A stretch of DNA of 5,235 nt, taken from contig JAUHYJ010000307.1 of assembly GCA_030425785.1 (NCBI GenBank), forward strand, positions 1 through 5,235, in the 5' to 3' direction. Numbering within the stretch: the first letter of the stretch is position 1; every line of letters begins with the position of its first letter. Shown here in pieces: positions 1 to 5,235 of the stretch. A program made the position numbers and the translations under genes. Source of the stretch: Acidimicrobiia bacterium (lineage in GTDB: Bacteria; Actinomycetota; Acidimicrobiia; Acidimicrobiales; Ilumatobacteraceae). The notes below the pieces were generated by a model. The model ran no database searches. It was not told where the DNA came from and saw nothing but the letters and a program-made list of their open reading frames with translations.

Positions 1-2016
1 TTCCCCTAGCTTCTCATAAATCTCGTGCGTCACCATGCCTTGCGTGAAGAGCGCCTCGAAGGGCTCGATCGCGCTCTCGGGCAGGTGGCCGGTCTTGTGC
101 ATCGCACGGGCGAAGAAGCGGCTGTAGAGCAGGTGCAGGATCGCGTGCTCGATCCCGCCGATATACTGGTCCACGTTCATCCAGTACGCCGCCTCCTCGA
201 GGTCGGTCGGCGTCTCCGCGCGCGGTGCGGTGAAGCGCGCGAAGTACCACGAGGAATCGACGAAGGTGTCCATCGTGTCGGTCTCGCGCCGTGCCGGGCC
301 GCCGCAGGCCGGACAGGTCGTCCGCGACCAAGTCGGGTGGCGCGCCAGCGGGTTGCCGGGCTCGTCCAGCGTCACGTCGCGGGGCAGTTCGACCGGCAGG
401 TTCTCGCTCTTCTCCGGGACGATGCCGCAGGCGTCGCAATGAACAACCGGGATCGGGCAGCCCCAATAGCGTTGGCGGCTGAGCCCCCAGTCGCGCAGAC
501 GGAACCGTGTGACGCCCTGCCCGACGCCGTGCTGCTCGCAGAAGGCGATCGCGGCCTCGATCGCCTCGTTCCCGGTCTGGAGCTCCGGGCCCGCGAGCGC
601 GCGCGTGAAGCGAACCGTCTGGTCCTTCGCAGGGATGAAAGCCTGGTCGAGGACCGGACGCGGATCGTCGACCGCCTCGAAGGTCTCGATGACCGGAAGC
701 TCGTATTTCCGCGCGAAGTCCAGGTCACGCTGATCGTGCGCCGGCACGCCGAAGATGGCGCCGGTGCCGTAATCCATCAGCACGAAGTTGGCTATGTAGA
801 CCGGCAGTTCCCACTCGGTGTCGAACGGGTACCGCGCGCGCAGGCCGGTGTCGTGACCGAGCTTCTCCGCAGTCTCGAGTGCCTCTTCCGACGTGCCGAG
901 ACGCCGGCATTCCGCGCAGAAGGCGGCGACATCGGGATCCTTTGCTTCCAGCGCCCGCGCCAGCGGGTGGTCGGGCGCGACGGCAATGAACGATGCGCCG
1001 CGCAGGGTGTCGGGCCGGGTCGTGAAGACCGTGATGTCGCCGGCAGGGGAGGGGAAGTGCACGTTCGCCCCGTGGCTGCGACCGATCCAGTTGCGCTGCA
1101 TCGTCTTGATCGCGTCGGTCCAGTCGAGCAGTTCGAGGTCGTCGATCAGACGGTCGGCGTAGGCCGTGATGCGCATCATCCACTGGCGCATGCTGCGCTT
1201 GAAGACGGGGAAGTTGCCGCGGTCGGACCGACCGTCGGCCGTGACCTCTTCGTTGGCGACGACCGTGCCCAACCCGGGGCACCAGTTGACCGGCGCCTCG
1301 CTGACGTAGGCCAGGCGGTGGTCGTCGACGATCGCCTTCTGCTCCTCGGTGGTCAGCGAGTGCCAGTCGCGGCCGTCGGGGGTCGGCCGGGCCCCGATCT
1401 CGAACTCGGCGACCAGCTCACCGATCGCGCGGGCGGCTCCCTCGCCGTCGTTCGCGGCGGGGTCGAACCAGGCGTTGAAGATCTGGGTGAAGATCCATTG
1501 CGTCCAGCGGTAGTAGGCCGGGTCGGTCGTCGAGATCGAGCGGCGCTGGTCGTGCGCCAGGCCCAGGCGGCGCAGCTGGCGGCGGTAGGTGGCGATGTTC
1601 TCGTTGGTGGTGATCGCCGGGTGCTGGCCGGTCTCGACGGCGTACTGCTCGGCCGGCAGGCCGAACGCGTCGAAGCCCATCGTGTGCAGCACGTTGTGGC
1701 CGGTCATCCGCTTGAAGCGGGCGTAGACGTCGGTGCCGATGAAGCCGAGCGGGTGGCCGACGTGGAGGCCGGCGCCCGATGGGTACGGGAACATGTCGAG
1801 GACGAACAGCTTCTCGCCGCGCTCGGCGGCGAGATCGGCGTCGCCGAGCGGTCCGGCCGGGTTCGGTGTCTCGAAGGTGCCGTTGGCGTCCCACCAGTCC
1901 TGCCAGCGCACCTCGATGTCCTGTGCGAGCGCCGCCGAGTACCGGAACGGCGGGGTGTCGGGCGCCGCGTCGCCGGTGCCGCTGTCGGTGCCACTGGTCT
2001 CTGTCTGCTCGCTCAT
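1..2016 (-). CDS. leuS: Leucyl-tRNA synthetase, N-terminal 672 residues (3' end beyond window), apparently mosaic
   Basis: This is a cytoplasmic class I aminoacyl-tRNA synthetase that attaches leucine to tRNA-Leu using ATP. The frame is open from ATG at 2016 to the left edge with no stop, giving 672 residues of a protein usually about 850-970 long; the KMSKS loop, anticodon-binding domain and C-terminal domain lie outside. Visible landmarks: FPYPSG (76-81), HVGH as the HIGH signature (85-88), [11 protein letters not shown] (114-124), NWCPGLGTV (244-252), RNWIGRS (308-314), the CP1 editing motif TTRPDT (332-337), the editing-site segment around HDQRD (427-431), [13 protein letters not shown] (507-519), a four-Cys zinc ribbon (C527, C530, C568, C571) and [13 protein letters not shown] (583-595). 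Residues 1 to about 338 resemble actinobacterial LeuRS as I remember it, and later residues resemble alphaproteobacterial LeuRS. By hand count, A/T-ending codons rise from about 5% to about 13% at the same point. The ATG has no clear Shine-Dalgarno. An in-frame ATG at 2148 would add 44 residues, but the N-terminus from 2016 already has family-like length. The LeuRS call is certain; continuity of the gene is not. Confidence 0.96.
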   Translation of the reverse strand, partial: MSEQTETSGTDSGTGDAAPDTPPFRYSAALAQDIEVRWQDWWDANGTFETPNPAGPLGDADLAAERGEKLFVLDMFPYPSGAGLHVGHPLGFIGTDVYARFKRMTGHNVLHTMGFDAFGLPAEQYAVETGQHPAITTNENIATYRRQLRRLGLAHDQRRSISTTDPAYYRWTQWIFTQIFNAWFDPAANDGEGAARAIGELVAEFEIGARPTPDGRDWHSLTTEEQKAIVDDHRLAYVSEAPVNWCPGLGTVVANEEVTADGRSDRGNFPVFKRSMRQWMMRITAYADRLIDDLELLDWTDAIKTMQRNWIGRSHGANVHFPSPAGDITVFTTRPDTLRGASFIAVAPDHPLARALEAKDPDVAAFCAECRRLGTSEEALETAEKLGHDTGLRARYPFDTEWELPVYIANFVLMDYGTGAIFGVPAHDQRDLDFARKYELPVIETFEAVDDPRPVLDQAFIPAKDQTVRFTRALAGPELQTGNEAIEAAIAFCEQHGVGQGVTRFRLRDWGLSRQRYWGCPIPVVHCDACGIVPEKSENLPVELPRDVTLDEPGNPLARHPTWSRTTCPACGGPARRETDTMDTFVDSSWYFARFTAPRAETPTDLEEAAYWMNVDQYIGGIEHAILHLLYSRFFARAMHKTGHLPESAIEPFEALFTQGMVTHEIYEKLGE

Positions 2017-2027
2017 ACCGGTCGACC

Positions 2028-2033
2028 AGCCTA
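2028..2033 (-). promoter_or_regulatory. leuS: Possible -10 box (TAGGCT) upstream of leuS
   Basis: On the minus strand TAGGCT fits the actinobacterial TANNNT -10 pattern and ends 11 bases before the leuS ATG. That would give a leader of only a few bases, consistent with no visible Shine-Dalgarno. I see no convincing -35 hexamer. A TANNNT match is common by chance, so this is a weak call; leuS may instead be cotranscribed with the tRNA. Confidence 0.3.
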
Positions 2034-2149
2034 CGGGTCGCACCGGTGATGGGGGAGGTTTCGGCTCACCGCCGCGACCGAGGTCGGTGGCGCGATGCCA
2101 GGTGCCGGGCGCGACGTGCTCCAGTGGTGGGTGGGTGTGTTCGTCCATG

Positions 2150-2222
2150 TGCGCCGGGCGGGAGTCGAACCCGCACCGTCGGGGCCCTCATCCCCGTGCC
2201 TCTTCCGTTGGGCCACCGGCGC
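2150..2222 (-). tRNA. tRNA with anticodon GAG (nominally Leu) on a type I body; isotype uncertain
   Basis: A complete 73-base cloverleaf can be drawn by hand. The acceptor stem GCGCCGG/CCGGCGC has 7 Watson-Crick pairs with discriminator A at 2150. The D arm has a GCC/GGC stem and a loop containing G18-G19-A20. The anticodon stem CGGGG/CCCCG has 5 pairs around the loop ATGAGGG, so U33 is followed by GAG (2187-2189). The variable loop is only 5 bases (ACGGT). The T arm GCGGG/CCCGC has 5 pairs around TTCGACT. CCA is not encoded. GAG would read the Leu codons CUC and CUU, but normal bacterial tRNA-Leu is type II with a long variable arm. The D arm with A20 recalls tRNA-Arg instead. Position 32 is A where a pyrimidine is usual. 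The gene lies upstream of leuS on the same strand. That this is a tRNA gene is well supported; which amino acid it carries is not. Confidence 0.88.
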
Positions 2223-2232
2223 GCGGTAGCTC

Positions 2233-2252
2233 GCCCGAGGTGTCCCTCGGGC
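2233..2252 (-). other. Strong stem-loop between the GH3 gene and the tRNA
   Basis: The arms GCCCGAGG and CCTCGGGC form a perfect 8-bp stem with a 4-base loop, flanked by a further GTA/TAC match separated by a small bulge. It sits 10 bases upstream of the tRNA 5' end and about 120 bases past the GH3 stop. There is no T-run on either side, so it is not a canonical intrinsic terminator. It could be a U-tract-free actinobacterial terminator for the GH3 transcript or a processing or pausing element in the tRNA leader. I see nothing else in 2253-2373. Confidence 0.4.
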
Positions 2253-2373
2253 TACGGAAGTCGGCGGGCGCGCGCGACGGGACGGACACCGGGTTCGTGC
2301 CGTGCGACCGATCGCTCGCTCATGCGACGACCTTGGCACGTCCGGGTCGTCGGCGCGCGACGGGTTTCGGGCG

Positions 2374-4647
2374 CTACCGATGCAGCTCGGCGACGAGGGC
2401 GTCGAGGTCGGTGTGGTCGAGGCCGAAGCTGGAGAAGCCGGCGAGCGTGTCCATCGGGAACGAGCCGAGGAATCGGACGAACGTGGCGCTGCGCATGAGG
2501 TGTCGTTCGGGGAGGAACCCGTCGAGCACCGCCCAGGACTCGGGATGGTCGACCCATTCCTGCAGGGTCGACATCCGGTCGGGTCGTGGCTGCAGCGACG
2601 GTGCGTCGACGGTCACGCGCCCGGTGAGCGGGAGGTCGCGAGAGCTCGATCCGACCGCGATCGTGAAGGTGCCCGCCTCGACGGCCCAGCGACCGTGCGT
2701 CGTCGACCAGAACGAGAACGCACGCTGGTCGAGGGTGAGGGTGACCCGCTCTGCGGCGCCGGGGTCGAGCCAGACCTTGGCGAATGCCTTGAGCTCGCGG
2801 GGCGGTCGGGCGACGGTCGCCTCGTCGTCGCCGACGTAGCACTGCACGACGTGTGCGCCACGCCGGTCGCCCGTGTTGCGAACCGTGACGGTGACCTCGG
2901 CGCCGAGGGGCGGTGTCGCGTCGACGTCGCCCGAGGTCGTGACCGCGAGGTCGCTCAGCTCGAACGTCGTGTAGGACAGGCCGTGTCCGAACGCGAAGCT
3001 CACCGGTTGGTCGAGGCGGTCGTGGGCGCGGTAGCCGACGAACACGCCTTCGCCGTAGCGGACGACGCCCTGCTCGCCAGGGAAGTTGATGGTCGACGGG
3101 ATGTCGGTCAGCCGGACCGGCATCGTCTCGGCGAGCCGGCCGGCGGGTTCGGCGGCGCCGGTGAGCACGTCGGCGATCGCGCCGCCGGCGGCCTGGCCGC
3201 CGAGCCAGCACTCGAGCAGCGCCGGGATGCCATCGCTCCACGGCTGCATCGTCACCGTCGAGCCGTTGACGAGGGCGACGACGAGCCGGTCGGTGGCCGT
3301 GCGCACCTCCTCGACCAGCGCGAGCTGGTTGGCGGGCAGGTCCATGTGCGTGCGGTCGTACCCCTCCGACTCGTACGACGCCGGCAGACCGAGCATCAGC
3401 ACGGTCGTGTCCGCCGCGGCCGCCGCGGCGACCGCCTCGGCGGTGAGCTCGCCGTCGCGGGCGGGATCGTCCCCGTGCCGGTCGGGCAGGCGGTAGCCGG
3501 CGGCGAACCGTACGCGGTCGGCACCGAGCGTCGACGCCAGCTCGTCGAGCACCGTGTCGACCCGGATGGGGTTCACCTGCGAACTGCCGGCGCCCTGGAA
3601 GCGAGGGGTGCGGGCGAACTCGCCGATCACGGCGACGGTGCCCGACGCAGGGAGCGGGAGCAGCGGTGCTCCCTCGTCGGGGCCGACGGCGTCGTTGCGG
3701 AGGAGCACGACCGAGTCGGCCGCGGCGCGTCGGGCGAGTTCGTGGTGGGCAGCGGTCTCGGCCGTCTCGTCGAGGTCGAGCACGTGGCGGCCGCGTTCGA
3801 CGAGCGCGAGCATGCGTGCGACGCTGCGGTCGAGGACGGACTCGTCGAGTGAGCCGTCGCGGACGGCGGCGACGACGGCGGCGGGGGAGCGTTGGAGATC
3901 CGGGGGCATCTCCCAGTCGAGGCCACCCTCGAGCGCTGCGGGGCGATCGTGGACCGCGCCCCAGTCGCTGACGACGACGCCGTCGAAGCCCCACTCATCG
4001 CGGAGCACCTCGGTGAGCAGCCAGTGGTGTTCGGATGCGTACGTGCCGTTGACGCGGTTGTAGGCACACATCACCGTCCACGGACGTCCGCCCGTCACGA
4101 TGCGCTCGAAGGCGGGCAGGTAGATCTCGCGCAGGGTCCGCTCGTCGACCTCCGCACTGACGCGGAGGCGATCGTCCTCCTGGTTGTTGACCGCGTAGTG
4201 CTTGACGCTCGCTCCGACGCCGCGGGACTGCAGTCCCCGCACGAGGGCCAGCCCGAGCTCGCCGGCGAGGTACGGGTCTTCGGACACGTACTCGAAGTTG
4301 CGCCCGCACAGCGGCGAACGCTTGATGTTGACGCCGGGCCCGAGGACGACCGAGACGCCCCACTGACGGGCCTCGTCGGCGATCGCGACGCCGACCTCGT
4401 GCAGCAGGTCGGGGTCCCACGACGACGCGAGCGCCGACGCGGTCGGGAAGCAGGTGGCCGGGACGCTGCCGAGCAGCCCGCCGTGGTCGTGTCCGTCGAG
4501 CTGGGCTCGCAGCCCGTGTGGACCGTCGGCACACATGATCGACGGGATGCCCAGGCGGTCGATGCCGACGGTGTGCCACATGTCGGCGCCCGAGACGAGC
4601 GCCGCCTTCTCGTCGAGGGTGAGATCAGCTACCGAGACATCGACCAC
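2374..4647 (-). CDS. Glycoside hydrolase family 3 beta-glucosidase, cytoplasmic
   Basis: The 757-residue product starts at GTG (4647) and stops at TAG (2374-2376). GH3 enzymes remove non-reducing terminal beta-linked sugars, mostly glucose and sometimes xylose or arabinose, with retention of configuration. Residues 1 to about 290 form the (beta/alpha)8 barrel, with DGPHGLR (41-47), KHYAVNNQE (149-157) for substrate contact, and VVSDWGAVHD (225-234) carrying the nucleophile, inferred as D228. Residues about 310-560 form the alpha/beta sandwich, with ESEGYDR (426-432); E428 is the likely acid/base by analogy with similarly arranged GH3 enzymes. About 575-680 is a fibronectin type III-like domain, and about 690-757 a C-terminal tail. 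There is no PA14 insert. No signal peptide or membrane segment is seen, so it probably acts in the cytoplasm on imported oligosaccharides or glycosides. The N-terminus LTLDEKAALVSGADMWHT is typical of the family and supports the GTG start. No transporter or regulator is adjacent, so substrate specificity is open. Confidence 0.96.
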   Translation of the reverse strand: MVDVSVADLTLDEKAALVSGADMWHTVGIDRLGIPSIMCADGPHGLRAQLDGHDHGGLLGSVPATCFPTASALASSWDPDLLHEVGVAIADEARQWGVSVVLGPGVNIKRSPLCGRNFEYVSEDPYLAGELGLALVRGLQSRGVGASVKHYAVNNQEDDRLRVSAEVDERTLREIYLPAFERIVTGGRPWTVMCAYNRVNGTYASEHHWLLTEVLRDEWGFDGVVVSDWGAVHDRPAALEGGLDWEMPPDLQRSPAAVVAAVRDGSLDESVLDRSVARMLALVERGRHVLDLDETAETAAHHELARRAAADSVVLLRNDAVGPDEGAPLLPLPASGTVAVIGEFARTPRFQGAGSSQVNPIRVDTVLDELASTLGADRVRFAAGYRLPDRHGDDPARDGELTAEAVAAAAAADTTVLMLGLPASYESEGYDRTHMDLPANQLALVEEVRTATDRLVVALVNGSTVTMQPWSDGIPALLECWLGGQAAGGAIADVLTGAAEPAGRLAETMPVRLTDIPSTINFPGEQGVVRYGEGVFVGYRAHDRLDQPVSFAFGHGLSYTTFELSDLAVTTSGDVDATPPLGAEVTVTVRNTGDRRGAHVVQCYVGDDEATVARPPRELKAFAKVWLDPGAAERVTLTLDQRAFSFWSTTHGRWAVEAGTFTIAVGSSSRDLPLTGRVTVDAPSLQPRPDRMSTLQEWVDHPESWAVLDGFLPERHLMRSATFVRFLGSFPMDTLAGFSSFGLDHTDLDALVAELHR

Positions 4648-4653
4648 GGAACG

Positions 4654-4659
4654 ACGTTA
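4654..4659 (-). promoter_or_regulatory. Likely -10 box (TAACGT) for a leaderless GH3 transcript
   Basis: On the minus strand TAACGT matches the actinobacterial TANNNT -10 element and is separated from the GTG start at 4647 by six bases. That spacing would place the transcription start at or next to the GTG, giving a leaderless mRNA. Consistently, no Shine-Dalgarno precedes the start. A TTGCGA lies about 20 bases further upstream, too far to be a confident -35 box. The match sits just after the end of the repeat tract and suggests the GH3 gene has its own promoter. Confidence 0.5.
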
Positions 4660-4696
4660 CGGGTTCCGTGGCACCCGCATCGCAACGAACGGATCA

Positions 4697-4960
4697 GCGT
4701 TTCGAGAGACGCTCGATCAGGTCGTCGGGGACGACGTTGACGAGTTCGTCGACGGTCGCCGTCAGCGTTGGGCGAGGCGCTCGAGCAGGTCGTCGGGGGC
4801 GAAGTTGACGAGTTCGTCGACGGTCGCCGTCAGCGTTGGGCGAGGCGCTCGATCAGGTCGTCGGGGACGAAGTTGACGAGTTCGTCGACGGTCGCCGTCA
4901 GCGTTGGGCGAGGCGCTCGATCAGGTCGTCGGGGACGAAGTTGACGAGTTCGTCGACGGT
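4697..4960 (-). repeat. Tandem array of four 68-bp-spaced units copying the 3' end of the SDR gene
   Basis: Units lie at 4697-4764, 4765-4832, 4833-4900 and 4901-4960; the last matches for 60 bases and then continues into unique SDR sequence. Read on the minus strand, each unit spells VDELVN, then PDDL, then ERL and a TGA stop. The ends are AQR for three units and SKR for the unit farthest downstream. The unit at 4833 and the matching 60 bases of the unit at 4901 are identical. The unit at 4765 has two base changes (Ile to Leu, Val to Ala), and the unit at 4697 has about five. Because 68 is not a multiple of 3 and each unit ends in TGA, downstream units cannot extend the SDR protein. The pattern fits tandem duplication of a gene end including its stop codon. 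There is no CRISPR-like repeat/spacer alternation. Confidence 0.95.
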
Positions 4961-5235
4961 CTCGGCTTCGACGAGCTCGACGTACTTCTCGGCGACCTCG
5001 ATCGGCTCGAACTGGCCGACGGTGATGCGATCCCGGAGGGACTCCATGATCGCGACGTCCTCGGGCGTCTGCTCGTCGGGGTTCCACCAGTCGCCGAGGT
5101 CGGTCGCCATGCGGTCGTTGAACCCGGTCGAGTACGGCCCGGGGTTGATCGTCGCGACCTCGACCCCGAAGTCGGCCAGCTCGTTGCGCATCACGCCGCC
5201 CATCGCCTGGATCGCGTGCTTGGTCATCGAGTACG
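4898..5235 (-). CDS. Short-chain dehydrogenase/reductase (SDR), C-terminal 111 residues (5' end beyond window)
   Basis: The visible part begins with the classical SDR active-site Tyr-x-x-x-Lys, read as YSMTK, with Tyr at 5231-5233 and Lys at 5219-5221. It continues with the helix following the catalytic Lys, then VEVATINPGPYSTGF, the strand and Pro-Gly turn that contacts the NAD(P) cofactor in this family. The remainder (roughly 65 residues) is the variable substrate-binding region and C-terminus. The cofactor-binding TGxxxGxG motif and the catalytic Asn and Ser must lie upstream of the window. The stop is TGA at 4898-4900, inside the last repeat unit. SDR enzymes carry out NAD(P)-dependent oxidation or reduction of varied alcohols and carbonyls; the substrate cannot be read from this fragment. 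The methionine at 5227 is internal, because the catalytic Tyr lies before it, so it is not the start. Three further copies of the gene end follow the stop. Confidence 0.93.
   Translation of the reverse strand, partial: YSMTKHAIQAMGGVMRNELADFGVEVATINPGPYSTGFNDRMATDLGDWWNPDEQTPEDVAIMESLRDRITVGQFEPIEVAEKYVELVEAETVDELVNFVPDDLIERLAQR

Noticed and set aside
25..2049. A long plus-strand open frame of 674 codons opposite leuS
   Set aside because: It lies in register opposite leuS, whose minus-strand translation is an unmistakable LeuRS. Its product is Arg/Val/Asp-rich with no recognisable domain, as expected for a GC-rich antisense shadow.
2233..2252. Canonical Rho-independent terminator
   Set aside because: The stem is strong, but no T-tract follows it on either strand, so it is reported only as a stem-loop.
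2253..2325. A 23-codon frame beginning MSERSVARH before the tRNA
   Set aside because: It is very short and Arg-rich, has no Shine-Dalgarno or recognisable similarity, and ends at the hairpin. Nothing distinguishes it from chance.
2031..2339. A 102-codon minus-strand frame spanning the tRNA
   Set aside because: It translates the tRNA gene itself (PVAQRKR and GSTPA are a well-known tRNA translation artefact).
2252..3994. A 580-codon minus-strand frame and a 516-codon plus-strand frame (2302-3852) overlapping the GH3 gene
   Set aside because: Both are Arg-rich or low-complexity shadows of the GH3 reading frame, which carries all the family motifs.
3892..4740. A 282-codon plus-strand frame opposite the GH3 N-terminal region
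   Set aside because: It is antisense to strongly conserved GH3 motifs, has no recognisable domain and runs into the repeat tract.
4697..4960. CRISPR array
   Set aside because: The units are directly contiguous with no variable spacers, and they encode the end of the SDR protein.
4830..5087. An 85-codon minus-strand frame ending in the repeat tract
   Set aside because: It runs out of frame through the SDR gene and enters the repeat motif only because 68 is not a multiple of 3. The SDR frame carries YxxxK and the NPG turn.

Overview
The window is GC-rich, and every gene I can support lies on the minus strand. In transcription order they are: the 3' part of a short-chain dehydrogenase/reductase (SDR) gene, a short tandem-repeat tract, a complete GH3 beta-glucosidase gene, an unusual tRNA, and the first 672 codons of leuS (leucyl-tRNA synthetase), which runs off the left edge. 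Very high GC at third codon positions, an apparently leaderless start with a TANNNT -10 box on the GH3 gene, and a clearly actinobacterial N-terminal half of LeuRS suggest a high-GC actinobacterium, perhaps an Acidimicrobiia (Ilumatobacter-like) lineage. That placement is inference, since no marker gene was searched.

Layout by plus-strand position. 1-2016 is leuS, 3'-truncated by the window. 2017-2149 is a leader with a possible -10 box; it is also open in frame with leuS as far as an ATG two bases past the tRNA. 2150-2222 is a complete cloverleaf tRNA with anticodon GAG but a short, type I variable loop. 2223-2373 is a spacer with one strong hairpin. 2374-4647 is the GH3 beta-glucosidase. 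4648-4696 is its promoter region. 4697-4960 holds four units, 68 bp apart, that copy the last codons and stop of the SDR gene; the fourth unit is the live end of that gene. 4898-5235 is the SDR C-terminal half, starting at its catalytic Tyr-x-x-x-Lys.

The genes do not form an obvious pathway; this looks mostly like chromosomal housekeeping and carbohydrate metabolism. Three things stand out. LeuRS is a mosaic: residues 1 to about 338 look actinobacterial, and everything after the TTRPDT motif looks alphaproteobacterial, with a matching shift in third-position composition. This is either real intragenic recombination or a misassembly at a conserved motif. Just upstream is a tRNA whose Leu anticodon does not fit its type I body. 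Finally, the SDR stop-codon end has been amplified as a tandem array. I see no defence system, mobile element, CRISPR array or biosynthetic cluster.
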